Source: Microcaldota archaeon (GTDB lineage Archaea > Micrarchaeota > Micrarchaeia > Anstonellales > Anstonellaceae). Taken from it: DNA of 40,359 bases. Shown in pieces: positions 1 through 7,973 of the stretch; within the stretch, counting starts at the first letter, position 1, and each line of letters begins with the position of its first letter. A program made the translations under genes and the position numbers. Below the pieces are notes generated by a model that was not told the DNA's origin, did no database searches, and saw only the letters and a program-made list of their open reading frames with translations. The stretch covers positions 1-40,359 of the forward strand of contig JAOAJY010000005.1 of the NCBI GenBank assembly GCA_026413965.1, given 5' to 3'.

Positions 1-657
1 GATAAGGTCTATGAAAATATTGAACGCCAACATGGTTATAAGGAAGATGACAGGCTAGGAGGTCATGATCCTTATAGCTCATCTAAAGCCTGCGCAGAGC
101 TAGCTATTTCGGCCTACAGGCGTTCTTTTTTTGCAAAATCAAACTGTAAAATAGCTTCTGCTAGAGCTGGGAATGTTATAGGTGGGGGGGATTGGGCAAA
201 AGATCGTCTGATTCCAGACCTAATAAGGTCTATATATGAAAATAAAAAGCTCGAACTTAGATATCCAAATGCAATAAGGCCTTGGCAACACGTTCTTGAT
301 GTTTGTAATGGATATCTTATTCTTGCAGAAAAGCTGTATGAAAATAGAAAATATGAGGGAGCATATAATTTCGCACCACTGTCTGGCAAATCTTTTACTG
401 TAGAAGAAATAGTAAAGATGGGGATAGGCGTCGTAGGTAAGGGTAAATATTCAATATCTAGCGGTTCCGAGCCATCTGAGGCAAGCATTCTGAGACTAGA
501 TGCCACTAAGGCAAAAAGGTTGCTTGGCTGGAGGCCAAAGTTAAAAATCAAAAAAGCCCTCAAGCTCACATTCGATTGGTACGCTTCTTTTTATGAACGT
601 AATGAAGGTAGAGAAGAAATGGAAAAGCAAATTAAAGATTATTTTTTTATTCAATGA
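1..657 (+). CDS. rfbG: CDP-glucose 4,6-dehydratase, C-terminal fragment (5' end outside window)
   Basis: The frame is open from base 1 to the stop at 655-657, giving about 218 residues; the N-terminal Rossmann part lies upstream of the window. This short-chain dehydrogenase/reductase family enzyme makes CDP-4-dehydro-6-deoxyglucose. Visible marks are the catalytic YxxxK in PYSSSKACAEL, the family-typical stretch ARAGNVIGGGDWAKDRLIPD, and IRPWQHVLDV near the substrate pocket. The ORF track shows only the last 79 codons because it needs an internal ATG. The next gene, rfbH, starts 9 bases on and performs the next step, so the two form an operon. The DNA is clearly more AT-rich than most of the window, which suggests recent transfer. 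Confidence 0.9.
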   Translation, partial: DKVYENIERQHGYKEDDRLGGHDPYSSSKACAELAISAYRRSFFAKSNCKIASARAGNVIGGGDWAKDRLIPDLIRSIYENKKLELRYPNAIRPWQHVLDVCNGYLILAEKLYENRKYEGAYNFAPLSGKSFTVEEIVKMGIGVVGKGKYSISSGSEPSEASILRLDATKAKRLLGWRPKLKIKKALKLTFDWYASFYERNEGREEMEKQIKDYFFIQ

Positions 658-666
658 GATGATTCT

Positions 667-1977
667 ATGGATTCTGAGAAAAAAAGACAAGAGATAATCA
701 AGATGGTAAAAGAATTTTATCAAATTAAAAATGATGAGCTAAGTAAAAATGCAGCTATATCTGTTCCAGTTTCTGGAAAAATTATTGATAGTGATGATAT
801 AGCTATGCTTGTAGACGCGGCGTTAGATGGATGGTTGACCGCGGGCAGGTTTACTGACTTGTTCGAAACAAAACTAGCTGAGTTTTTCGGCCTAAAATAT
901 GGACTAATGGTAAATTCTGGATCTTCGGCAAACCTAATAGCCTTATCCGCCTTCACAAGCCGGTTCCTAGGCGAAAAAAGATTGAAAAAAGGTGAAGAAG
1001 TAATTACTACCGCCACTTCTTTCCCAACTACTGTTAACCCGATATTCCAAAACTCGTTAGTTCCGGTATTTTTAGATGTAGAACTTGACACATACAATAT
1101 TGACTTATCTTGCATCGAGGAAGCCATCACTGATAAAACAAGAGCAGTTATGGTTGCACATACGCTTGGAAATCCTTTTGATGTAGAGCGGCTGTCAAAG
1201 ATATGTAAAGAGCACAACTTGTTTCTTATAGAAGATTGTTGTGATGCATTTGGCGCGACTTTCCACGACAAGATGGTCGGAACTTTCGGCGATTTTGCAA
1301 CTTTGAGTTTTTATCCGGCTCACCACATTACTACTGGTGAAGGGGGGGCTGTGCTCACAAACAATCCTTTATATAAAAGAGCAGCAGAATCCATGCGCGA
1401 TTGGGGACGAGATTGCTGGTGTAAACCAGGTTGTGATAATACTTGTGGGAAACGATTTGGCTGGAAACTTGGGAACCTCCCATACGGCTACGACCATAAA
1501 TATATCTATTCAAATATAGGTTATAATCTAAAAGCCACTGATATGCAAGCAGCATTAGGACTTTCGCAATTAGACAAAATTAAGAGATTTATTCAGATAA
1601 GGCGTGAAAATTTTAGATATTATTTTAGGTTCTTTCAAAAATACAGCAAATTTTTCGTTCTTCCAAGGAGTTATGAAGGAGCAAATCCAAGCCCTTTCGG
1701 GTATCTAATTATAATAAAAGAAGATGCCCCATTTTCAAGAAACGAATTTGTTGCTTTTCTTGAAAAAAATAAGATAGCCACTAGAATGCTTTTTGGTGGA
1801 AACATCATAAGACAGCCAGCATACGCATGCACAGAATACAGGATTGTAGGAGACTTAAAAAATGCGGACTATCTGATGAACAATTCTTTTTGGATTGGGG
1901 TTTGGCCTGGAATTGATGAAAATAGAAGAAAATATGTTGGTTCAAAAATTGAAGAGTTCTTGGCTAAATACTTATGA
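667..1977 (+). CDS. rfbH: CDP-4-dehydro-6-deoxyglucose 3-dehydratase (E1), PLP and [2Fe-2S] enzyme
   Basis: At 436 residues this has the usual RfbH/E1 length. It belongs to the DegT/DnrJ/EryC1 aminotransferase fold but is a dehydratase: the lysine that normally binds PLP is replaced by histidine in SFYPAHHITTGEGG (His219/220). The iron-sulfur cysteines C192, C250, C252 and C260 fit the E1 spacing C-x57-C-x-C-x7-C exactly. It removes the 3-hydroxyl of CDP-4-dehydro-6-deoxyglucose with an E3 reductase, leading to 3,6-dideoxyhexoses such as abequose, paratose, tyvelose or ascarylose. The gene is AT-rich like rfbG. Its stop abuts the stop of convergent aglB with no gap. No E3 reductase or epimerase gene is visible here, so the final sugar is unknown. 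Confidence 0.93.
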   Translation: MDSEKKRQEIIKMVKEFYQIKNDELSKNAAISVPVSGKIIDSDDIAMLVDAALDGWLTAGRFTDLFETKLAEFFGLKYGLMVNSGSSANLIALSAFTSRFLGEKRLKKGEEVITTATSFPTTVNPIFQNSLVPVFLDVELDTYNIDLSCIEEAITDKTRAVMVAHTLGNPFDVERLSKICKEHNLFLIEDCCDAFGATFHDKMVGTFGDFATLSFYPAHHITTGEGGAVLTNNPLYKRAAESMRDWGRDCWCKPGCDNTCGKRFGWKLGNLPYGYDHKYIYSNIGYNLKATDMQAALGLSQLDKIKRFIQIRRENFRYYFRFFQKYSKFFVLPRSYEGANPSPFGYLIIIKEDAPFSRNEFVAFLEKNKIATRMLFGGNIIRQPAYACTEYRIVGDLKNADYLMNNSFWIGVWPGIDENRRKYVGSKIEEFLAKYL

Positions 1978-4900
1978 TTAGCCGGTTCTAATTCCATTCC
2001 ACAAAGAATCTTCCATCCTGTATATCTTCACTTCCCCGTTTTTTGAGGAGAAGACCAGGTCAAAGCCCGGAAGGTCATTGAGGAACATTCCGCGGTAGAG
2101 GTTGGAAGTGTAGAATTTGGTGCTGGCGTCCTCCATGCCGCCCACCCAAGTTCCGTTAGGCCCAGGCCAGATGGGCAAATCATCGTATACGACCTCGACA
2201 AATATTGCGCCTCCTTCCTCGCCTATTTTTCTCAGCGTGCCTTTGGCAAGCCTCAGATTGCCGTCTTCATCTTTCCTGTCAAGGTAATACAGCCCAGTTA
2301 TGGTCTCCCCTCCTCTTATTATGGCATCTCCAACACAGTATGTGGGCTTGTCAAACACATTGCTCTTTCCAACCCTGTATGCATACACTCCCTCTTTGCG
2401 TTGGCTTTCTGATATTACGCATGCGACTTCCTTTGAGGCAACCTGCGGAATTATCAGCCTCTCAGGGCTGTGCTCAAATTCGCAATCAGAAGTTCCGGGC
2501 AGGCTCTTTACAGAGGTCTTGTTTTCATATGCGCAGGAAAGATAGTTCAGCGCTCCATATTTGCCGCCAAATTGGCTCCCCAGGCCGCCAATCAGCTCAA
2601 CATCAAATAGGACATACCTGCTTCCGAATCTTTTCATGGTCTCCCTAAGCTCTTCGGGTGTGCCGTCAAGAAAATCATGCGCGATTCTTCCTATCATGTA
2701 TCTTGAGGTGTGCTCGTTCCGCAGAACTGTCTTGCGCTCTCCATGGTAGTTTATCCAATGGCCATAGTCCCACCAAGAGGTTATCCGCGCGTCTGCCTCC
2801 ACATTCTTGCTTATCCACTCCATTGATTCAACCCAGTAATCAGCAAGCCTGTTGCACCTGTATGAGGCGCCTATTCTTGCCCTCAGGGATTTTTCCTGCT
2901 CAGATTGGGAAGGCCCTGGAAGAATCTCTTCCACTGAAAGCTGGGAAGCTATGCAGATTTTGTAGCTGAACTGCTGATTCAAGTCCTCTGAGAAGTTCTT
3001 GTCATACCCTGCTGCGCATATCTCAGCATCGTAGTATCCTTTTTGGCGCAATTCTTCGCAAAGGCTGGCAAGCTTGGGCATGCGCCCTATGGGGTCGTCC
3101 TGGTATCTTGTTTCAAAAGATTTTGAAAGCAATGGGAGAAGATAGCCATTTGACACAGTCATCTGAGCGAATACAAGAAGAACAACTATTGCAGCAAAAG
3201 ACCAATCAATAACCCTGTCTCCTTGCGGGAGCCTGAATCTTGCAGCTGCCTTTTTGAAGGCCATCTCCAAAAGGCCCAATGAAATTGAGGCTGCAAGAAC
3301 AAGCATAACCCCGGCGAAAATGGTGTATTTGACTTTGTTCATGCCCACATACATAACAGGCGAAGCAAAAAGCAGGATAAAAATCAAAACCGATGGGATT
3401 TCCCTGGATTCGCCTTTTCTTGCAAAATGCCAAGCTATTGAGCCTGCAAAGAAAACTGTGAGGAAAAAGAAAAGGAGGGAGCTGTCCTTTTCGCCTGTGG
3501 AAATATTCATCCCAAAAACGCTGTTGAAAAATGCATCGGCAAAACTTAGGCCGGCATTTCCGATCGCGGTGAAAATGTCTGCTACTATTCCCAAAAGCGA
3601 ATATAAAGCATTTGAGATGATGCCCCACGCATCAGCTTGCCTGCTGATGTGGTTTTTGGGCACAATGCCTATAAACCCGCTTTCGCCCTCAAAGCTTGAC
3701 CCTGCTTGGTTTTGCTCTGCTATAGTCCTGTCAAGCGGATAGTTGAACTGCGCAGTCCCAAGGTATGCTGAAACTATGTTTTTTGGGAATTGCCCAGGAG
3801 GAGTAACCAAAAGGAAGACCAAAACTGCTATGATGGAGAGGGCAAAAATAGCCACCCTTTTCTTTTTTTCAAGAAGCATTTTATCAGAGGCAGCCTCAAG
3901 CCCAAATGCGAACAGAAAACCAAAAATTGCAATCAGGCTTGAGCCTGAAAAAATGGCAGCCGCCCCTTCTGCCAACCCAAGAAGGGATATGTTTTTCATT
4001 GCCAACCCAACCACAAATCCTGCAAACGGATAAAGGCTAAGCTGCACAAGGCTGCCTGGCTTTTTCATTCTAAGATAATAGTCAGCTGACTGCAAAGCAA
4101 CAAACAAGCCAAACGGGATTGAAATCAGGGAAGAATAATTTGAGCCAGTTGCGGTTGCGAAAGCAGAGATTGCTGCTATAATTGAAGCCTCGCTTTCGTT
4201 TTTCACCAAAGCATAGGCATAGGTCCCAAGAAAGAGGAATATGGTCATAAGCCCAAAAGGCGCAGTCTCATTCACGCCAGCAGCGGTCTTGAATATTGAG
4301 ATGGGCAAAAAGCACATCAAAAAGGCTGCCAAAAGCCCGTATCTTCTCCCAAAAACAGAAGATACTGCAAGATAGGCCCCAAATGCCGCCATGGCTCCTG
4401 ATATAGGCGGAAGCCAGCAAGCAATGGTGTAAAGCAGGTGGTTGTTGTACGCCCCTCCTCCTGTATAGGCAGCATACCATTGGGCTTCAATATATGCCCT
4501 AAGCTCCTGCCCTCTATGAGAGCTTCTCTCCTCAGGCCACCATGCGGTATCATCGCTGAAAGGCACAGCTCCTTCCTGGATTATCTGAGAAGTAGCATAC
4601 ACATAAAAATATGGGTCTAGCTCGGAGTATATTGGGCTATAAGTCTGGATTCTTATCCAAAAGGCAAGAAGAATGCAAAAAAGAAGAAAAAAAGAGGCGG
4701 CATGCGTTTTGAGGGTTTCGAGGCTCAATATCTCCTCAATTTCGACCTTCGGGGCTTGCAATTTGAAAACTCCGGTTTTGATTCCCCAAAAAAGCCCAGC
4801 AGCAACCACAGCAAAGAAATCAATCAAAACCAAGGCAAGGGAAAACTTTATTCCAACCATGCTTTGCGCGTAAAGCAAGGAGGGGACAGCCACCAGCCCT

Positions 4901-5043
4901 ATGAAAAAAGAAAGCAGGAATTTCTCCATCCGGGAAAAGCCTGATTTCCTAAGAAGCGGCCAGCCAATCGCAATCCCTGGTATTGCGGCAAGAAAGAACA
5001 CCAAAAGAGAATGGTAAGCCTCGTTGAATTCCAAAGCAGGCAT
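1978..5043 (-). CDS. aglB: AglB/STT3-type dolichyl oligosaccharyltransferase
   Basis: This is a membrane protein of about 1021 residues that transfers lipid-linked glycan to asparagine in N-x-S/T sequons on the outer face of the membrane. Numbering from the track start, the first external loop holds the acidic motif SELDPYFY (157-164). A hydrophobic half with roughly a dozen membrane segments runs to about residue 645, and the soluble C-terminal domain carries the hallmark WWDYGHW (774-780). I chose ATG 5043 (MPALEF) over the track start at 5094, because the extra 17 residues run into the promoter shared with the next gene. It sits beside nucleotide-sugar genes, and a cis-prenyltransferase gene lies 1.9 kb away, consistent with N-glycosylation of surface proteins. 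Confidence 0.93.
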   Translation of the reverse strand: MPALEFNEAYHSLLVFFLAAIPGIAIGWPLLRKSGFSRMEKFLLSFFIGLVAVPSLLYAQSMVGIKFSLALVLIDFFAVVAAGLFWGIKTGVFKLQAPKVEIEEILSLETLKTHAASFFLLFCILLAFWIRIQTYSPIYSELDPYFYVYATSQIIQEGAVPFSDDTAWWPEERSSHRGQELRAYIEAQWYAAYTGGGAYNNHLLYTIACWLPPISGAMAAFGAYLAVSSVFGRRYGLLAAFLMCFLPISIFKTAAGVNETAPFGLMTIFLFLGTYAYALVKNESEASIIAAISAFATATGSNYSSLISIPFGLFVALQSADYYLRMKKPGSLVQLSLYPFAGFVVGLAMKNISLLGLAEGAAAIFSGSSLIAIFGFLFAFGLEAASDKMLLEKKKRVAIFALSIIAVLVFLLVTPPGQFPKNIVSAYLGTAQFNYPLDRTIAEQNQAGSSFEGESGFIGIVPKNHISRQADAWGIISNALYSLLGIVADIFTAIGNAGLSFADAFFNSVFGMNISTGEKDSSLLFFFLTVFFAGSIAWHFARKGESREIPSVLIFILLFASPVMYVGMNKVKYTIFAGVMLVLAASISLGLLEMAFKKAAARFRLPQGDRVIDWSFAAIVVLLVFAQMTVSNGYLLPLLSKSFETRYQDDPIGRMPKLASLCEELRQKGYYDAEICAAGYDKNFSEDLNQQFSYKICIASQLSVEEILPGPSQSEQEKSLRARIGASYRCNRLADYWVESMEWISKNVEADARITSWWDYGHWINYHGERKTVLRNEHTSRYMIGRIAHDFLDGTPEELRETMKRFGSRYVLFDVELIGGLGSQFGGKYGALNYLSCAYENKTSVKSLPGTSDCEFEHSPERLIIPQVASKEVACVISESQRKEGVYAYRVGKSNVFDKPTYCVGDAIIRGGETITGLYYLDRKDEDGNLRLAKGTLRKIGEEGGAIFVEVVYDDLPIWPGPNGTWVGGMEDASTKFYTSNLYRGMFLNDLPGFDLVFSSKNGEVKIYRMEDSLWNGIRTG

Positions 5044-5074
5044 AAACTCACTCTTTGCAATTCCGCTACAGCAT

Positions 5075-5083
5075 CTATAAAAA
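5075..5083 (+). promoter_or_regulatory. TATA element for the geranylgeranyl reductase gene, probably also aglB
   Basis: CTATAAAAA is centred about 26 bp before ATG 5106, the spacing expected for a leaderless archaeal transcript. Read on the other strand the same block is TTTTTATAG, centred about 36 bp before the aglB ATG at 5043, and no other TATA-like block lies in the 62-bp gap. Confidence 0.6.
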
Positions 5084-5105
5084 CCTAACCTCATCCAGCA
5101 AAATC

Positions 5106-6200
5106 ATGCCATTTGACGTGCATGTGGTTGGCGGAGGGCCTGCTGGCTGCTTTGCTGGGATTGCGGCATGCCAGCAAGGCAAGAATGTGCTTCTTTCAGA
5201 AGAGCACATGCAGATAGGCAAGCCTGAAGCTTGCTCTGGCTTGGTCTCAAAAAGCGGGCTTGAAGCCATGGCTCCTTACGTGAGCTACAAAAAAGTGATG
5301 CTCAACTCCATAGATTCTGCGAAAATAATGTTCTCTTCCGGAGAAGAATTTGCAATCAAGCCAAAGAAAGAGCCTGCCATACTGGTTTCCAGATGCGGTC
5401 TTGACATGCAGGCAGCAGAGGCTTTTGAGAATGAAGGCGGAAAAATAAGGCTTGGCGAAAAAGTCACACGGAAATTCGAGGCAAAAATGATAATAGGCGC
5501 AGATGGGCCAGCATCCTCGGTTGCGGACTTTTTTGGCTTCCCAAAAATAAATTCCTATGTTGCCTGCATGCAGGGCGATTTTTCATACCAATGCGAAAAC
5601 CCAAACCAGGCCGAGGTGCATCTTTCGGCTAGGGATTTTCCTGGATTTTTCGGCTGGGCAATTCCAATAAATGAGGAGAGGGCAAAAATAGGCCTTGGCG
5701 TGGCTCTGCCTTCGCATCCGCTTCCCTACTATCGAAGATTCCTCAAAAAGCTTGGCGTCAAAGGCAAGCCAGTTGAGGAGTTTGCGGCAGTAATCCCAAC
5801 CTCAGTGAGAAGAATGACTGCCAAGCAATCGGGCAGCTATTCAGTTCTTCTGGCAGGAGATGCTGCAGGGCAGGTGAAAGCCACAACCGGAGGCGGGATT
5901 TTTTTTGGCTCAATGTGCGGCTTTATAGCAGGGAAAAACGTGGGCAGCCCAGAAAATTATGTGAGAGAATGGAAGAAAGCTTACGGGCTGGATTTGGCTC
6001 TCCATCAGGCTTTCCGCAAGCTTTTGAATCTTGGAAATGGCGAGCCGCATCCTCTACTGGTTTTGCTTGCAAAAAGGCTTTTCTTTGAGGAGTGGCTTTC
6101 AAATGAGGGCAGGATGGACAGATGGAGCAGGATGCTGTCCTTGGCTTCGCTTTTGTCCTACGCAAAGCTGCTGGGCAGCAAGGCGCTGGTGGGCAAATGA
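5106..6200 (+). CDS. Geranylgeranyl reductase family FAD-dependent oxidoreductase
   Basis: This 364-residue flavoprotein opens with a Rossmann FAD-binding motif, VVGGGPAGCFAG. It contains the family-typical PEACSGLVS segment, IIGADGPASSVADFFG, and the second FAD motif LLAGDAAGQVKATTGGGI. Family members saturate the geranylgeranyl chains of archaeal ether lipids or reduce other polyprenyl groups such as dolichol-type carriers. I chose ATG 5106 (MPFDVHVV) rather than the track start 5055, because the upstream TATA element places the transcript start at about 5105. The stop overlaps the start of the PHP gene by 4 bases (ATGA). Which lipid is the substrate cannot be read from sequence; the nearby uppS makes polyprenyl carriers a candidate. 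Confidence 0.85.
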   Translation: MPFDVHVVGGGPAGCFAGIAACQQGKNVLLSEEHMQIGKPEACSGLVSKSGLEAMAPYVSYKKVMLNSIDSAKIMFSSGEEFAIKPKKEPAILVSRCGLDMQAAEAFENEGGKIRLGEKVTRKFEAKMIIGADGPASSVADFFGFPKINSYVACMQGDFSYQCENPNQAEVHLSARDFPGFFGWAIPINEERAKIGLGVALPSHPLPYYRRFLKKLGVKGKPVEEFAAVIPTSVRRMTAKQSGSYSVLLAGDAAGQVKATTGGGIFFGSMCGFIAGKNVGSPENYVREWKKAYGLDLALHQAFRKLLNLGNGEPHPLLVLLAKRLFFEEWLSNEGRMDRWSRMLSLASLLSYAKLLGSKALVGK

Positions 6201-6883
6201 GAAATCCAAAAAATTTCCAGGCTGATTTGCACATACACACCTTCTTCTCTTTTGACTCCCTCTCCAAGCCTGAGGATGTAGTGCGCGCAGCAGAAAAGGC
6301 AGGGCTGAGCGCTATTGCCATAACCGACCATAACCAAATCCAAGGCGCATTGCAGGCTTGCGATTTTGCCAAAGAGAGCGGAAGCAAGCTGCAAGTGATA
6401 ATAGGCGAAGAGGTCTCAACAGACAAAGGCGATCTGCTTGTCTATTTTGCCAAAAGAAAAATTGAGAAAGGCGCCCTGGAGGAGGTCTTGGAAGAGGTAA
6501 AAAGGCAAAACGCAGTCTGCTCAGCAGCGCACCCTTATGATTACATAAGAAGCGGAATAAGGCTGGAAAGCCTTCTTCCGCGCACCCTTGCATCCATACA
6601 TGCAGTTGAGGTTTTCAACTCCCGGGCAACATCTGCTTCGCTCAACCTCAAAGCTGAAAAGTTTGCCATATTCAACGGCAAGCCTGCCACTGCAGGAAGC
6701 GACGCCCACCACCCATCTGAAATCGGCAATGCACGGGTGGTTTTTGAGGGCATAAGAAAGCTTGATGCCAGCTTGCTTTTGCAGGCAAAAAGGGCAGTGC
6801 AAGGAAAGCTTTCCCCCAAGCATGTTCATCTTTACTCAAGATATGCAGTGCTTCGCAGGAAGCTTGGCTGGAAGCCGAGGTGA
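6197..6883 (+). CDS. PHP-domain metal-dependent phosphoesterase
   Basis: A 228-residue protein with the PHP signature set of metal ligands: DLHIHTFFSFDS near the N terminus (HxH), ITDHNQIQG, GEEVST, SAAHPYDYIRSG, and GSDAHHPSEIG near the C terminus. Stand-alone PHP proteins hydrolyse phosphoesters, including nucleotides and oligonucleotides; the substrate here is not known. The start is ATG 6197, overlapping the TGA of the upstream reductase, rather than the track start 6122, which would lie deep in the previous gene. The tight overlap indicates translational coupling. Confidence 0.88.
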   Translation: MRNPKNFQADLHIHTFFSFDSLSKPEDVVRAAEKAGLSAIAITDHNQIQGALQACDFAKESGSKLQVIIGEEVSTDKGDLLVYFAKRKIEKGALEEVLEEVKRQNAVCSAAHPYDYIRSGIRLESLLPRTLASIHAVEVFNSRATSASLNLKAEKFAIFNGKPATAGSDAHHPSEIGNARVVFEGIRKLDASLLLQAKRAVQGKLSPKHVHLYSRYAVLRRKLGWKPR

Positions 6884-6916
6884 GCAAAGCGTATTAAAGC
6901 TGGCGCAAAATTGAAT

Positions 6917-7600
6917 ATGAGGGGTTGGATGCTTCCAAAGCACATCGCCATAATTCCAGATGGGAACAGAAGGTGGGCAGCAAGAAAGAAAGTTCCTCTT
7001 GCGCAAGCTTACAGCAAAGGAATAGACCACATAGCAGATGTGCTCAAATGGTGCAAGAAGCACAAAATCAATACTTTGACCATGTGGGGCTTCTCCACAG
7101 AGAATTTCATGCGAAGCAAAAAAGAGGTGGGGGAGCTTTTCAGGCTTTTCAGCCAGAAGCTTTCGGAAGGGCTGAAGCATGACTACAAAAAATACAAAGT
7201 CCGAGTCCGGTTTTTAGGCAGGATATCGGAGCTGCCAAAAGATGTCCAGGAAAAAATGAAAAAAGTGGAGAATGAGACTGAGAAAAACGACAAATACACG
7301 CTGAATCTTCTGCTTGCATATGGCGGCAGGCAGGAGATTTTGGATGCGGTCAATGCCGCAGTGTCATCTGGAGTCAAAAAATTTGACGAGGAGTCATTCT
7401 CCAAACTGCTTTACCTGAAAGATTCTCCTGATTTGGTGATAAGGACCTCAGGTGAAATCAGGACAAGCGGTTTTCTTCCATGGCAGTCCTCTTATTCAGA
7501 GTACTATTTTTCCAAGAAGCTTTGGCCTGATTTTGCCTATTCCGACTTCAAGAAAGCTCTGAAGGACTACTCCCGCAGGAGGAGGAAATATGGCAAATAG
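6917..7600 (+). CDS. uppS: Isoprenyl (undecaprenyl-type) diphosphate synthase, cis-prenyltransferase
   Basis: This 227-residue cis-prenyltransferase has the diagnostic IIPDGNRRWA motif that binds allylic and isopentenyl diphosphate, then TMWGFSTENF, LLLAYGGRQEI and, near the end, LVIRTSGEIRTSGFLPWQSSYSE. It extends an isoprenoid to a long cis-polyprenyl diphosphate, which in archaea supplies the dolichyl-type carrier for protein N-glycosylation. The track uses a TTG at 6911; I prefer ATG 6917 because a TATA-like ATTAAA at 6893-6898 lies about 22 bp upstream, suggesting a leaderless message. Its last 11 bases overlap the next gene. Confidence 0.93.
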   Translation: MRGWMLPKHIAIIPDGNRRWAARKKVPLAQAYSKGIDHIADVLKWCKKHKINTLTMWGFSTENFMRSKKEVGELFRLFSQKLSEGLKHDYKKYKVRVRFLGRISELPKDVQEKMKKVENETEKNDKYTLNLLLAYGGRQEILDAVNAAVSSGVKKFDEESFSKLLYLKDSPDLVIRTSGEIRTSGFLPWQSSYSEYYFSKKLWPDFAYSDFKKALKDYSRRRRKYGK

Positions 7601-7973
7601 GCCTTCTGGCGAACCAAATTTCATAATCTCAAACAAAATTAGGAAAAAGTCGGTCAAAGTGAGCATGGAAATAGCTGACAATGAGCTTTTGAGGATGAGA
7701 GGGCTGATGTTCAGAAGCAAAATAATCCCAATCCTTTTTGTTTTTCCAAAAGCAGGATTGTTTCCCATCCACTCTCATTTTGTGAGGCAGCCTTTTGATG
7801 CAGTCTATCTTTCAGAAGAAGGCAGGGTGCTGGAAATATTCAGGAAAATACCGCCGAACACAAGCTTGGTTTCCCCAAAAAAGAAAGCCAAGTTCCTCCT
7901 GGAGCTGCCGGTTGAGGTTTTTGACAGGCTGGAAATACAAGAAGGCGATCTGGTCTCATGGAGGGAGCTTTGA
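7590..7973 (+). CDS. DUF192 family protein
   Basis: A 127-residue protein matching the DUF192 pattern: a short beta-rich domain with LLRMRGLMFRSKI (family G-L-M-f-R segment), then FPIHSHFVRQPFDAVYL, and a closing LELPVEVFDRLEIQEGD. The family has a known fold but no firmly assigned role. The start at 7590 overlaps the end of uppS, and its TGA overlaps the ATG of the following ATPase gene (TGATG), so uppS, DUF192 and the ATPase gene are probably translated from one message. No signal peptide is evident. Confidence 0.85.
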   Translation: MANRPSGEPNFIISNKIRKKSVKVSMEIADNELLRMRGLMFRSKIIPILFVFPKAGLFPIHSHFVRQPFDAVYLSEEGRVLEIFRKIPPNTSLVSPKKKAKFLLELPVEVFDRLEIQEGDLVSWREL

